NCBI GenBank assembly: GCA_013363835.1
Contig: CP054864.1
Span: forward strand, 1,799,137-1,805,024
Reading direction: 5' to 3'
DNA: 5,888 bases
DNA from: Dechloromonas sp.
GTDB taxonomy: Bacteria > Pseudomonadota > Gammaproteobacteria > Burkholderiales > Rhodocyclaceae
Under the pieces are notes generated by a model. The model searched no databases, was not told the DNA's origin, and saw only the letters and a program-made list of their open reading frames with translations. The position numbers and the translations under genes were made by a program. Below are positions 1 to 5,710 of this stretch, piece after piece; within the stretch, counting starts at the first letter, position 1; the number at the start of each line of letters is the position of its first letter.

Positions 1-661
1 CATCGGTGGTCACCAGATCGGCGCCTCGACAGGCGTCCATCGGATCGGCGAAGACCTTGAAGCGCGACGGGTCGATTTTGCCAACCAGTTCCGGCTGGAT
101 TTCGTAGCCCGGCGGCGTCGACACATGTACCTTGAAGTCGAGCACTTCCGCTGCCTGCAGCCAGGTGTTGCACATGTTGTTCGCATCGCCGACCCAGGCC
201 ACGGTCTTGCCCTGGATGCAACCGCGATGCTCGATGAAGGTGTAGATGTCGGCCAGGATCTGGCACGGATGGTATTCGTTGGTGAGCCCGTTGATCACCG
301 GCACGCGTGAATTGGCGGCGAAACGCTCGATGATCTCCTGCTCGTAGGTACGGATCATCACGATGTCGCTCATGCGCGAGATGACCTGCGCCGCGTCCTC
401 GACCGGCTCGCCCCGCCCCAGTTGCGAATCGCGGGTATTCAAATAGATCGCCGCGCCGCCCAGCTGGTGCATTCCGGCCTCGAAGGAAAGCCGGGTGCGC
501 GTACTGGCCTTCTCGAAGATCATCACCAGCGTGCGATCTTCCAACGGCCAATACTTGTGGTAGGACTTGAACTGGTTCTTGATCCAGCGCGTGCGTTCGA
601 TGACGTACTCGAAATCGTCGCGCGTGAAATCCTTGAATTGCAGAAAATGTTTGATCGCCAT
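1..661 (-). CDS. argF: Ornithine carbamoyltransferase, 3' end beyond window
   Basis: The enzyme transfers the carbamoyl group of carbamoyl phosphate to ornithine, giving citrulline, in the cytoplasmic arginine pathway. The first 220 residues are visible, beginning MAIKHFLQFKDFTRDD. The carbamoyl-phosphate loop STRTR lies at residues 53-57, an MIRT segment with the expected Arg at 102-105, and the HPCQ motif at 131-134. The start of the ornithine-binding second domain follows, with a KTVAWVGDANN stretch near 152-162. The family is usually about 305-310 residues, so roughly 90 residues lie left of position 1. The ATG (659-661) is 2 bp after the argD stop, with no strong Shine-Dalgarno close by, which suggests translational coupling within an argD-argF operon. 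The reading frame is uninterrupted. HPCQ and STRTR also occur in catabolic OTCases, but the argD partner supports the biosynthetic role. Confidence 0.96.
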   Translation of the reverse strand, partial: MAIKHFLQFKDFTRDDFEYVIERTRWIKNQFKSYHKYWPLEDRTLVMIFEKASTRTRLSFEAGMHQLGGAAIYLNTRDSQLGRGEPVEDAAQVISRMSDIVMIRTYEQEIIERFAANSRVPVINGLTNEYHPCQILADIYTFIEHRGCIQGKTVAWVGDANNMCNTWLQAAEVLDFKVHVSTPPGYEIQPELVGKIDPSRFKVFADPMDACRGADLVTTD

Positions 662-663
662 GA

Positions 664-1836
664 TTAGGCCGCCAGAAATTCCTTGATCAGCAGGCTGCTA
701 CGGTCGACCAGCTCCCGAGCTTCATTTTCACTGAAGATCAGCGGTGGCAACAGGCGGATCACCTTGTCGGCCGTCACGTTGATGAGCAACCCGGCGGCCA
801 GCGCCTTGCCCACAAGTTCACCGCACGGGCGATCCAGTTCGATGCCAATCATCAACCCCTGCCCGCGAATTTCAACCACGCCCTTGAGCCCGGCCAGCGC
901 TTCGGCCATCAACTGGCGAATCAGCGCGCCGACGCGCTCGGCGTTGGCCATCAGGCCGTCCTGCTCGATGGTATCAATCGTCGTCAATGCAGCTATGCAC
1001 GCCAGCGGATTGCCACCGAAGGTCGAGCCATGATTGCCCGGCCCGAACAGCCCGGCCGCCTTCCCGCTCACCATGCAGGCTCCGATCGGCACCCCAGAAC
1101 CCAGCCCCTTGGCCAGAGTCGCGATATCCGGCTGAATGCCGGCATGCTGGTAGCCGAACCACTTGCCGGTGCGCGCCATGCCGCACTGCACCTCGTCGCA
1201 GATCATCAGCCAGCCATACTGGTCGCAGAGCTCGCGCAAACCTTTCTGGTACTCGATGGACGCCAGGTGAATACCGCCCTCGCCCTGAACGATTTCCAGC
1301 ATCACGGCGACGATGTTCTTGTTGTGCTCAGCCACTGCCCTAATCGCATCGAGATCGTCGTACGGAACGCGAACGAAACCAGAAACTAGCGGCTCGAACC
1401 CGGCCTGCGCCTTGCGATTGCCGGTTGCCGACAGCGTCGCCATCGTCCGACCATGGAAGGCTTTTTCCATGACGATAATGGTCGGTGATTCAATACCTTT
1501 CTTGTGGCCATAAAAACGTGCCAGCTTGATCGCCGCTTCGTTGGCCTCGCAGCCGGAATTGCAGAAGAAAACTTCCTGCATGCCCGACAATTCGGCAAGC
1601 CTGTCGGACAACTGCTCCTGCTCGCGGATCTGGTAGAGATTGGAGGTATGCAACATACGTCCGGCCTGCGCGGATATCGCCGCCACCAGGCGGGGATGAG
1701 CATGGCCGAGGGTGGATACGGCAATCCCCGACAGCGCGTCGAGATACTCCTTGCCTTCGGTATCGGTAATCCGGCTCCCCTGTCCGTGACTGAACGCCAC
1801 CGGCAGCCGGGCATAGGTATTCATGACATGCGACAT
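664..1836 (-). CDS. argD: Acetylornithine aminotransferase (PLP-dependent, class III)
   Basis: The enzyme converts N-acetylglutamate semialdehyde and glutamate to N-acetylornithine and 2-oxoglutarate; many ArgD proteins also serve as succinyldiaminopimelate aminotransferase in lysine synthesis. The product is 390 residues, the normal length. Visible class III features are the phosphate-binding NSGCEAN (93-99), the KAFHGRT segment (125-131), ICDEVQ with the cofactor-contacting Asp at 214, the Schiff-base lysine K243 in LAKGLGSG, and GSTFGGNPLA (270-279). I chose the ATG at 1836 (MSHVMNTYARLP) because a GGGG run sits 8 nt upstream. A second ATG four codons later (1824) has no such site. The frame stays open upstream to about 2130, but that extension has no family resemblance and crosses the divergent promoter region. 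argF follows directly. A terminator-like hairpin lies just before the start. Confidence 0.96.
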   Translation of the reverse strand: MSHVMNTYARLPVAFSHGQGSRITDTEGKEYLDALSGIAVSTLGHAHPRLVAAISAQAGRMLHTSNLYQIREQEQLSDRLAELSGMQEVFFCNSGCEANEAAIKLARFYGHKKGIESPTIIVMEKAFHGRTMATLSATGNRKAQAGFEPLVSGFVRVPYDDLDAIRAVAEHNKNIVAVMLEIVQGEGGIHLASIEYQKGLRELCDQYGWLMICDEVQCGMARTGKWFGYQHAGIQPDIATLAKGLGSGVPIGACMVSGKAAGLFGPGNHGSTFGGNPLACIAALTTIDTIEQDGLMANAERVGALIRQLMAEALAGLKGVVEIRGQGLMIGIELDRPCGELVGKALAAGLLINVTADKVIRLLPPLIFSENEARELVDRSSLLIKEFLAA

Positions 1837-1848
1837 GAGCACAACCCC

Positions 1849-1876
1849 AAAACGAAAACGGCGGCCATTGCCGCCG
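1849..1876 (-). terminator. Terminator-like hairpin in argD leader
   Basis: Read on the minus strand, a perfect 7-bp G+C stem (CGGCGGC / GCCGCCG, 4-nt loop) at 1876-1859 is followed at once by TTTTCGTTTT (1858-1849). This is the form of an intrinsic terminator, placed only 12 nt ahead of the argD ATG and partly adjacent to its GGGG ribosome site. It could act as a leader terminator, could occlude the ribosome site, or could be chance in G+C-rich DNA. The U-run is interrupted by CG, which weakens the terminator reading. Confidence 0.4.
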
Positions 1877-1885
1877 GAACCATCG

Positions 1886-1915
1886 TCACCCGAAACGCCG
1901 AAGCAGCCCGAGCAT
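1886..1915 (-). promoter_or_regulatory. Possible 9-codon arginine leader peptide upstream of argD
   Basis: On the minus strand an ATG at 1915 opens a 9-codon frame reading MLGLLRRFG, ending in TGA at 1888-1886. Codons 6 and 7 are consecutive Arg codons (CGG, CGT; 1900-1895). The stop lies about 9 nt before the terminator-like hairpin that precedes argD. A short peptide rich in the pathway's end product, then a terminator, is the layout of a transcription attenuator. Against this, there is no visible Shine-Dalgarno before the ATG and I find only a weak alternative pairing (GCTGCT with GGCGGC, two G-U pairs). Two Arg codons are few, so this is speculative. Confidence 0.25.
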
Positions 1916-2066
1916 GTTGCAGAAGGCTGAATGTTAAGTGAAAAACCAGGCCTTGTATAGAATAGGAAGGACAATCCCGAGCCGCTGGCCTGGCACGCTT
2001 CGAGGCCGCAGGGCGTCAATCCATCCTTCCTGCAACGCGGCAGGCGCGCCATAGCACGGAGGCTTC

Positions 2067-2075
2067 TGCTAGAAT
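2067..2075 (+). promoter_or_regulatory. Probable extended -10 promoter for the DUF3579-like gene
   Basis: TG-C-TAGAAT at 2067-2075 matches an extended -10 element (TGn followed by a near-consensus hexamer). It lies 45 bp before the ATG at 2121, a reasonable leader length. No good -35 hexamer is seen 16-18 bp upstream, which extended -10 promoters tolerate. Confidence 0.4.
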
Positions 2076-2120
2076 GCCGCCAAGACAAGGTCGCAACGCC
2101 CGGCAAAGCAGAGTAGAACA

Positions 2121-2417
2121 ATGACAACACCAGAATCGACCACCTTCATCATCGTTGGCCTCACCGTACAAGGACGAAAATTCCGCCCCAGCGACTGGGC
2201 CGAACGCCTGTGCGGCGTGATGTCGCCTTCGGCGCCGAACGCAAGATGAAGTATTCCCCTACGTCGGCCCCGGCGACTACAACGGCGAAAAAGCCGTGTT
2301 CGTCGATGGCAAGCTAGGCGAAGTCGAACCGATGGCCTACCGCTTCATGCTCAACTTCGCACAGGACAACGACCTGCAGATTATCGACGGCGTCTGCTTG
2401 ATCGACGACAAAAATAG
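2121..2417 (+). pseudogene. DUF3579-like small protein, frameshifted
   Basis: The coding signal starts at ATG 2121 (MTTPESTTFIIVGLTVQGRK) and runs through FRPSDWAERLCGVMS. It then needs one extra base at about 2223-2227 to continue as AFGAERKMKYSP, and a second in the C run 2256-2259 to continue as YVGPGDYNGEKAVFVDGKLG and on to DNDLQIIDGVCLIDDK. As written, the first frame stops at 2247-2249. A third missing base in the A run 2410-2414 would give a TAG at 2415-2417. With the three bases restored the protein is 99 residues, close to the length I associate with DUF3579; the RPSDWAERL and KYSP stretches resemble the conserved motifs of that family as I remember them. The function is unknown to me. 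No transmembrane segment or signal peptide is apparent. The gene is divergent from argD and convergent with rpsT. It is either decayed or, more likely, affected by sequence errors. Confidence 0.75.
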
Positions 2418-2437
2418 GCCATACCGATTTCGCACCA

Positions 2438-2469
2438 ATGAAAAAGGCACCCGAAGGTGCCTCTTTCAT
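2438..2469. terminator. Bidirectional intrinsic terminator between DUF3579-like gene and rpsT
   Basis: A near-perfect 14-bp inverted repeat (2438-2451 with 2456-2469, one A/C mismatch at 2444/2463) encloses a 4-nt loop. On the minus strand the core is AGGCACC-TTCG-GGTGCCT, a UUCG tetraloop hairpin followed by a T run, 17 nt after the rpsT stop. On the plus strand it is followed by TCTTTCATTTAT and can end transcripts of the upstream gene. Two convergent genes sharing one hairpin is a common economy. Confidence 0.88.
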
Positions 2470-2485
2470 TTATACCAATCGCAGA

Positions 2486-2755
2486 TCAGGCAGCAACCAG
2501 CGCCTTGATCTGAGCAGACAGGCGGCTCTTGGTACGGGATGCCTTGTTCTTGTGGATGATCTTCTTGTCGGCGATGCGGTCGAGGACTGCAACGGACTGC
2601 TGGAAGACACCCTGAGCGGCGGCTTTGTCGCCAGCGTCGATGGCCTGACGCACACGCTTGATCGCGGTACGCAGGGTCGAACGCAGGCTGGCGTTGTGGG
2701 AGCGCTGCTTGTCAGCTTGACGGGCGCGCTTGCGGGCTTGTGCGCTGTTGGCCAT
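2486..2755 (-). CDS. rpsT: 30S ribosomal protein S20
   Basis: S20 binds 16S rRNA and is a primary assembly protein of the small ribosomal subunit. The 89-residue, strongly basic product begins [18 protein letters not shown] and continues with [17 protein letters not shown] (24-40), [18 protein letters not shown] (63-80) and the C-terminal QIKALVAA, all typical of S20 in sequence and length. The ATG at 2755 is chosen because MANS(A/I)QARKR is the conserved N-terminus; the open frame upstream (to 2869) lacks resemblance. The Shine-Dalgarno is weak (only GGA about 12 nt upstream), as is often the case for rpsT. A sigma70-type promoter lies about 40 bp upstream and a strong hairpin terminator follows, so it is probably a single-gene unit. 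The frame is intact, unlike its neighbours on both sides. Confidence 0.98.
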   Translation of the reverse strand: MANSAQARKRARQADKQRSHNASLRSTLRTAIKRVRQAIDAGDKAAAQGVFQQSVAVLDRIADKKIIHKNKASRTKSRLSAQIKALVAA

Positions 2756-2792
2756 ATTGAGAAATATCCGGTAGAGAAAAGTAAAGCCCAGC

Positions 2793-2821
2793 ACTATACA
2801 AAAAAGCCTTTTCGTCACCAA
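2793..2821 (-). promoter_or_regulatory. Sigma70-type promoter of rpsT
   Basis: On the minus strand TTGGTG (2821-2816) is separated by exactly 17 bp from TATAGT (2798-2793), and a T-rich spacer end precedes the -10. The predicted start near 2786 gives an untranslated leader of about 30 nt before the rpsT ATG. Confidence 0.65.
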
Positions 2822-2969
2822 CAATCTGCTACACAAAAATTCGTGGCAAAAATTAGTATCAAAACCCACGCAACTTGCGCCGGCCAGTTCAACAAATCAA
2901 CCGCCGGTCGCCCGGCAAGGTCATTGACTGCGGCACGGGCTATTATTCAGACATGAAAAAGGGCAAGTT

Positions 2970-3497
2970 ATGAAGCAGGCACGCGGTTTCACACTTATAG
3001 AATTGTTGATAACGTTTATGATCGCCGCAATCTTGGCGGCTCTTGCTGCCCCGAGCTTTACCAGCTTCATAAAGAATAATCGCCTGACCACCACCACCAA
3101 TGACCTTCTCGCCGACCTGGCTTTGGCGAGAAGCGAGGCGGCAAAGCGTGGGCAGCAGGTCACTCTTTGCATCAGCACAAACGGAAGTTCCTGTACCGGG
3201 GAACCGACTGGCTAAGTGGGCGGCTGGTGTTTGCCGATGCAGCCGGAACGGGGACAGTGCCGAACGCTGCTGCAGTCATCCGGACGGCCGAAGCCAAGAG
3301 CAACGGCACCGTGCTGTCCGCTTCCGGCTTCGCCAATGGCGCCTATGTAACCTATTCCACTACTGGCGCCGTCAGCACGGGAACACCAATGTCGGCACCT
3401 TTAAGATCTGCGACGATCGGGCTGGCCCCTATGGAAAATTGGTGCAGATCACCAACACGGGCCGCCCGATCCTTCAGACCGCTCAATCCTGCCCTGA
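2970..3497 (+). pseudogene. fimT: GspH/FimT-family minor pseudopilin, frameshifted
   Basis: This is a type IV pilus minor pilin, inserted in the inner membrane and processed by the prepilin peptidase. It starts MKQARGFTLIELL: a 6-residue leader, cleavage expected after G6, Phe at +1 and the Glu at +5 (E11), then a hydrophobic helix to about residue 29. The ALARSEAAKRGQQVTLC block is typical of the GspH/FimT family. As written, the frame ends at 3215. Adding one base in each of the GGGG run (3198-3201), the GGG run (3379-3381) and the CCC run (3492-3494) gives a continuous protein. It passes through TDWLSGRLVFADA and GTFKICDDRAGPYGKLVQI to a C-terminal SCP and TGA at 3495-3497, 176 residues in all and normal for the family. 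AAAAAGGG upstream serves as ribosome site. It is the first gene of the cluster. Confidence 0.85.
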
Positions 3498-3510
3498 CCA
3501 AGGCCAGACC

Positions 3511-4026
3511 ATGACCAAAGAACTTCGGATTTCTCACCCAAGGCGCGCAGGCGGTTTTTCGCTGATCGAGGTGCTGATCACCATCGTCATTCTTTCCTTC
3601 GGACTGCTGGGCATTGCCAGCATGTTGCTCAACGGAATGACGTTGAATAATGCGTCCTACCTGCGCTCGGTAGCGACGCAGCAGGCCTATGACATGGGGG
3701 ACCGGATTCGGGCCAACGGCGCTGGCGTCATCGCGGGCAACTACAACGCGATCACCTACCCGCCAGCGTCAAGCTGCACCAACTGCACGAGCGCAAGTTG
3801 CTCCGCGGCAAATCTTGCCGCTTCCGACGCTTGTAACTGGAACAAACAAAACGCCGCCCTGTTGCCAATGGGGCAGGGTGCGGTTACCCGCAATGGTACC
3901 GACTTCATCATTACGGTTTCGTGGGACAACAACAAGGATGGCGTCGTCGACGCCAACGACTACTTTGTCGACAGTGATGGCAATGGTTCCAATGATGCCA
4001 GCTATTCGGTGCGGGTGCAGCCATGA
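3511..4026 (+). CDS. pilV: Type IV pilus minor pilin PilV
   Basis: PilV is a minor pilin of the pilus initiation and tip complex. The 171-residue product has a basic leader ending RRAGG (11-15), then FSLIEVLITIVILSFGLLGI, giving cleavage after G15 and Glu at +5 (E20). The conserved QQAYDMGDRIRAN segment (58-69) is typical of PilV. The ATG at 3511 is chosen because it gives a normal leader; the same frame is open upstream only because fimT's last segment happens to share it. The stop overlaps the pilW start in an ATGA, showing coupling. Unusual points are four cysteines (C89, C92, C97, C108) in the globular part and an Asp/Asn-rich loop from D139 with calcium-loop spacing. The frame is intact, including a GGGGG run at 3696-3700. 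Confidence 0.93.
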   Translation: MTKELRISHPRRAGGFSLIEVLITIVILSFGLLGIASMLLNGMTLNNASYLRSVATQQAYDMGDRIRANGAGVIAGNYNAITYPPASSCTNCTSASCSAANLAASDACNWNKQNAALLPMGQGAVTRNGTDFIITVSWDNNKDGVVDANDYFVDSDGNGSNDASYSVRVQP

Positions 4027-5051
4027 AAGACAATTCCTTGCGGCGCGCCAATACGGGCTTCACCCTGGTTGAGTTGCTGGTGTCGATTGCCCTTGGCCTC
4101 TTTCTGGTTGCCGTCGTCGGCGGGGTTTATCTGAGTTCGAAGGACAGTTTCAACTATCAGGATGCCATGTCGCGACTTCAGGAGAATTCCCGCTTCGCCA
4201 TGGAGCGCATGGCTCGGGACATCCGCATGGCTGGCTATAACGGTTGCGGCAACCTGACCAAGGTGGCCAACACCGTCAATGGTGGCTCGACGAATTGGTG
4301 GCTCAATTTCCTGGCGCCGGTGGTTGGCTACGACAACCTGTCGGCGTCCCAGACTCAGTTTCCTGGTGCCGTGGCGGGAACCGATGCGATCGTCCTGCTC
4401 GGTGTTGGCGAAGGCGAACTGTCTGTGATCTCGCATAACGCGTCGGCGGCCACCATACAGACCACGCAGCATTCGATCCAACCTGGCGCCATTCTGCTCC
4501 TGACCGACTGTTCACAAACCTCGGTCTTTCAGATGAGCGGCCCGACGAACACCAACGCCAATGCGACGAACGTCAATCACAACACCGGCAATGCAGTCAG
4601 CCCGGGCAATTGCAACAAGCAACTCGGAGCCAGTTGCCCTACCCAAAAGCCATACACCTTCCGCCCGGGCTCATCGCTGCTGCAAATGTACGCCAACGGC
4701 TACTATGTCGCGCCCTCGGCAACCGCGAACAATGGCAATTCACTCTGGGTTTGTTCAATCACTGGCCAGACCGGCGGCACGGCGCCCTGTACCGAATTTG
4801 TCAACGGCGTCGAAGACATGCAGATCCAGTACGGCGTGGATACCGATGGCGACACTTCGGCAAACCAGTATGTGACCGCCAACAACGTCGGCGACTGGAG
4901 CCAGGTGGTCAGTGTTCGCGTCAGCCTGCTGATGGCGACACCGCCCAGCGCCGGGAGCCTTTCCTCAAAAGGCTCCCAGACCTACGCCTACAACGGCACC
5001 AACATCACGGCAACCGACCGCCGCGTCAGGCACGTCACAGCAGCACCGTGA
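4023..5051 (+). CDS. pilW: Type IV pilus assembly protein PilW (C-terminus probably frameshifted)
   Basis: PilW is a large minor pilin of the type IV pilus tip complex, acting with PilX and PilY1. The 342-residue frame has leader MKDNSLRRANTG, cleavage after G12, then FTLVELLVSIALGLFL with Glu at +5 (E17). The ENSRFAMERMARDIRMAGY block (54-72) is a family hallmark. Near the C-terminus come NGVEDMQIQYGVDTDGD (261-277) and ATDRRVR (330-336). The frame then ends abruptly at VTAAP. One added base between about 5030 and 5036 would instead give STVNVRNRTK and a TGA at 5072-5074, the usual kind of PilW ending, for 350 residues. Its start overlaps pilV by 4 bp. The in-frame end is therefore probably not the natural one, although only a few residues are affected. 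Confidence 0.92.
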   Translation: MKDNSLRRANTGFTLVELLVSIALGLFLVAVVGGVYLSSKDSFNYQDAMSRLQENSRFAMERMARDIRMAGYNGCGNLTKVANTVNGGSTNWWLNFLAPVVGYDNLSASQTQFPGAVAGTDAIVLLGVGEGELSVISHNASAATIQTTQHSIQPGAILLLTDCSQTSVFQMSGPTNTNANATNVNHNTGNAVSPGNCNKQLGASCPTQKPYTFRPGSSLLQMYANGYYVAPSATANNGNSLWVCSITGQTGGTAPCTEFVNGVEDMQIQYGVDTDGDTSANQYVTANNVGDWSQVVSVRVSLLMATPPSAGSLSSKGSQTYAYNGTNITATDRRVRHVTAAP

Positions 5052-5075
5052 ATGTGCGCAACCGGACCAAGTGAG

Positions 5076-5693
5076 ATGGAAATGAATGAAAAGCTCGCGA
5101 ACGCTTACCGGATTACGCAACCGCGCCAGCAACAAGGCGTGGTGCTGATGGTCGCTCTGGTTTTCCTCCTCATCATCACCATGCTGGGGTTGACCGCGAT
5201 GCGCACCAATATCATCGAAGAGAGACTGGCCGGCAACAGCCGCGACTGGGCGCTCGCCTTCCAGGCGGCCGAAGCCGCTCTGCGCGATGCGGAGAAGGAC
5301 ATCCAGTCCGGGACGCGCTTTGTCGGGGAGACCGGCTTTGTTCCTGCATGCACGAACGGACTGTGCACCCGCAGATCGATGGCACCCCATCTGGCAGGAT
5401 CTTGAGACAGCCGCGAATTCGGGGTGGATGACTGGCGCCAGCGTCGGACCGAGCATCGCCTACGGAACCTATACCAATCCCACTCCCGCCACCGTGGCCA
5501 ATGTTGCCCGGCAGCCCCGTTACCTCATCGAGGTCGTGACAGAAAAAGGCAGCAGCCTGACGCAAAAAGGGGTTATGGAAACCAGGGCAATCAATACGTT
5601 TACCGCGTAACCGCCCGTGGCTTCGGCACCAGCGTCGATTCAAGCGGCAACCCGATTGCCCGCGTTACCGTCCAAAGCATGTACAAGCCGTGA
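5076..5693 (+). pseudogene. pilX: Type IV pilus minor pilin PilX, frameshifted
   Basis: PilX is a minor pilin-like protein that links the tip complex to PilY1. It starts MEMNEKLANAYR with the processing site QQQG|VVLMVALVFLL; position +5 is Val (V26), not Glu, as is usual for the PilX N-terminal family. The block MRTNIIEERLAGNSRDWALA (42-61), followed by FQAAEAALRDAE (62-73), is diagnostic. As written the frame ends at 5405. Adding one base in each of CCC 5368-5370, CCCC 5385-5388 and GGGG 5569-5572 restores CTPQIDGTPIWQDLE, then YLIEVVTEKG, then NQYVYRVTARGFG, ending VQSMYKP with TGA at 5691-5693, 206 residues. The start could instead be the ATG at 5082; both have weak ribosome sites. The repaired pilW stop would lie 1 bp upstream of 5076. 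Confidence 0.85.
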
Positions 5694-5698
5694 TTGAC

Positions 5699-5703
5699 AG
5701 GAG
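5699..5703 (+). promoter_or_regulatory. Ribosome binding site of pilY1
   Basis: AGGAG lies 7 nt before the ATG at 5711 and fixes that start. It is the clearest Shine-Dalgarno in the pilin cluster. Confidence 0.75.
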
Positions 5704-5710
5704 TACCACC

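Noticed and set aside
125..1941. Plus-strand open frames across the argF/argD region
   Set aside because: They are antisense shadows of two clearly identified, intact minus-strand genes and show no family motifs of their own.
1837..2060. ArgR operator or a clear sigma70 promoter for argD
   Set aside because: I found no convincing ARG-box palindrome, and TATACA, TATTCT and TAACAT on the minus strand lack a properly spaced -35.
1837..2130. N-terminal extension of argD by 98 codons, open without a stop to 2130
   Set aside because: The added residues do not resemble ArgD, the family length is met from 1836, a ribosome site precedes 1836, and the extension crosses the divergent gene's start.
2924..2946. 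Promoter TTGACT with TATTAT ahead of fimT
   Set aside because: The spacing is only 11 bp, too short for sigma70, and the region does not fit the GG-N10-GC pattern of sigma54. TATTAT alone could be a -10 but lacks support.
3100..3510. A fused fimT-pilV reading frame running into the pilin at 3511
   Set aside because: Its first part is a wrong-frame reading of fimT. The run-on arises because the lost bases in fimT bring its last segment into the pilV frame and remove the fimT stop.
3198..5572. Phase variation of pilus genes by slippage in G or C runs
   Set aside because: Phase-variable pilus genes elsewhere use long tracts. Here the runs are only 3-5 bases, many sites are off at once, and a non-pilus gene is also affected.
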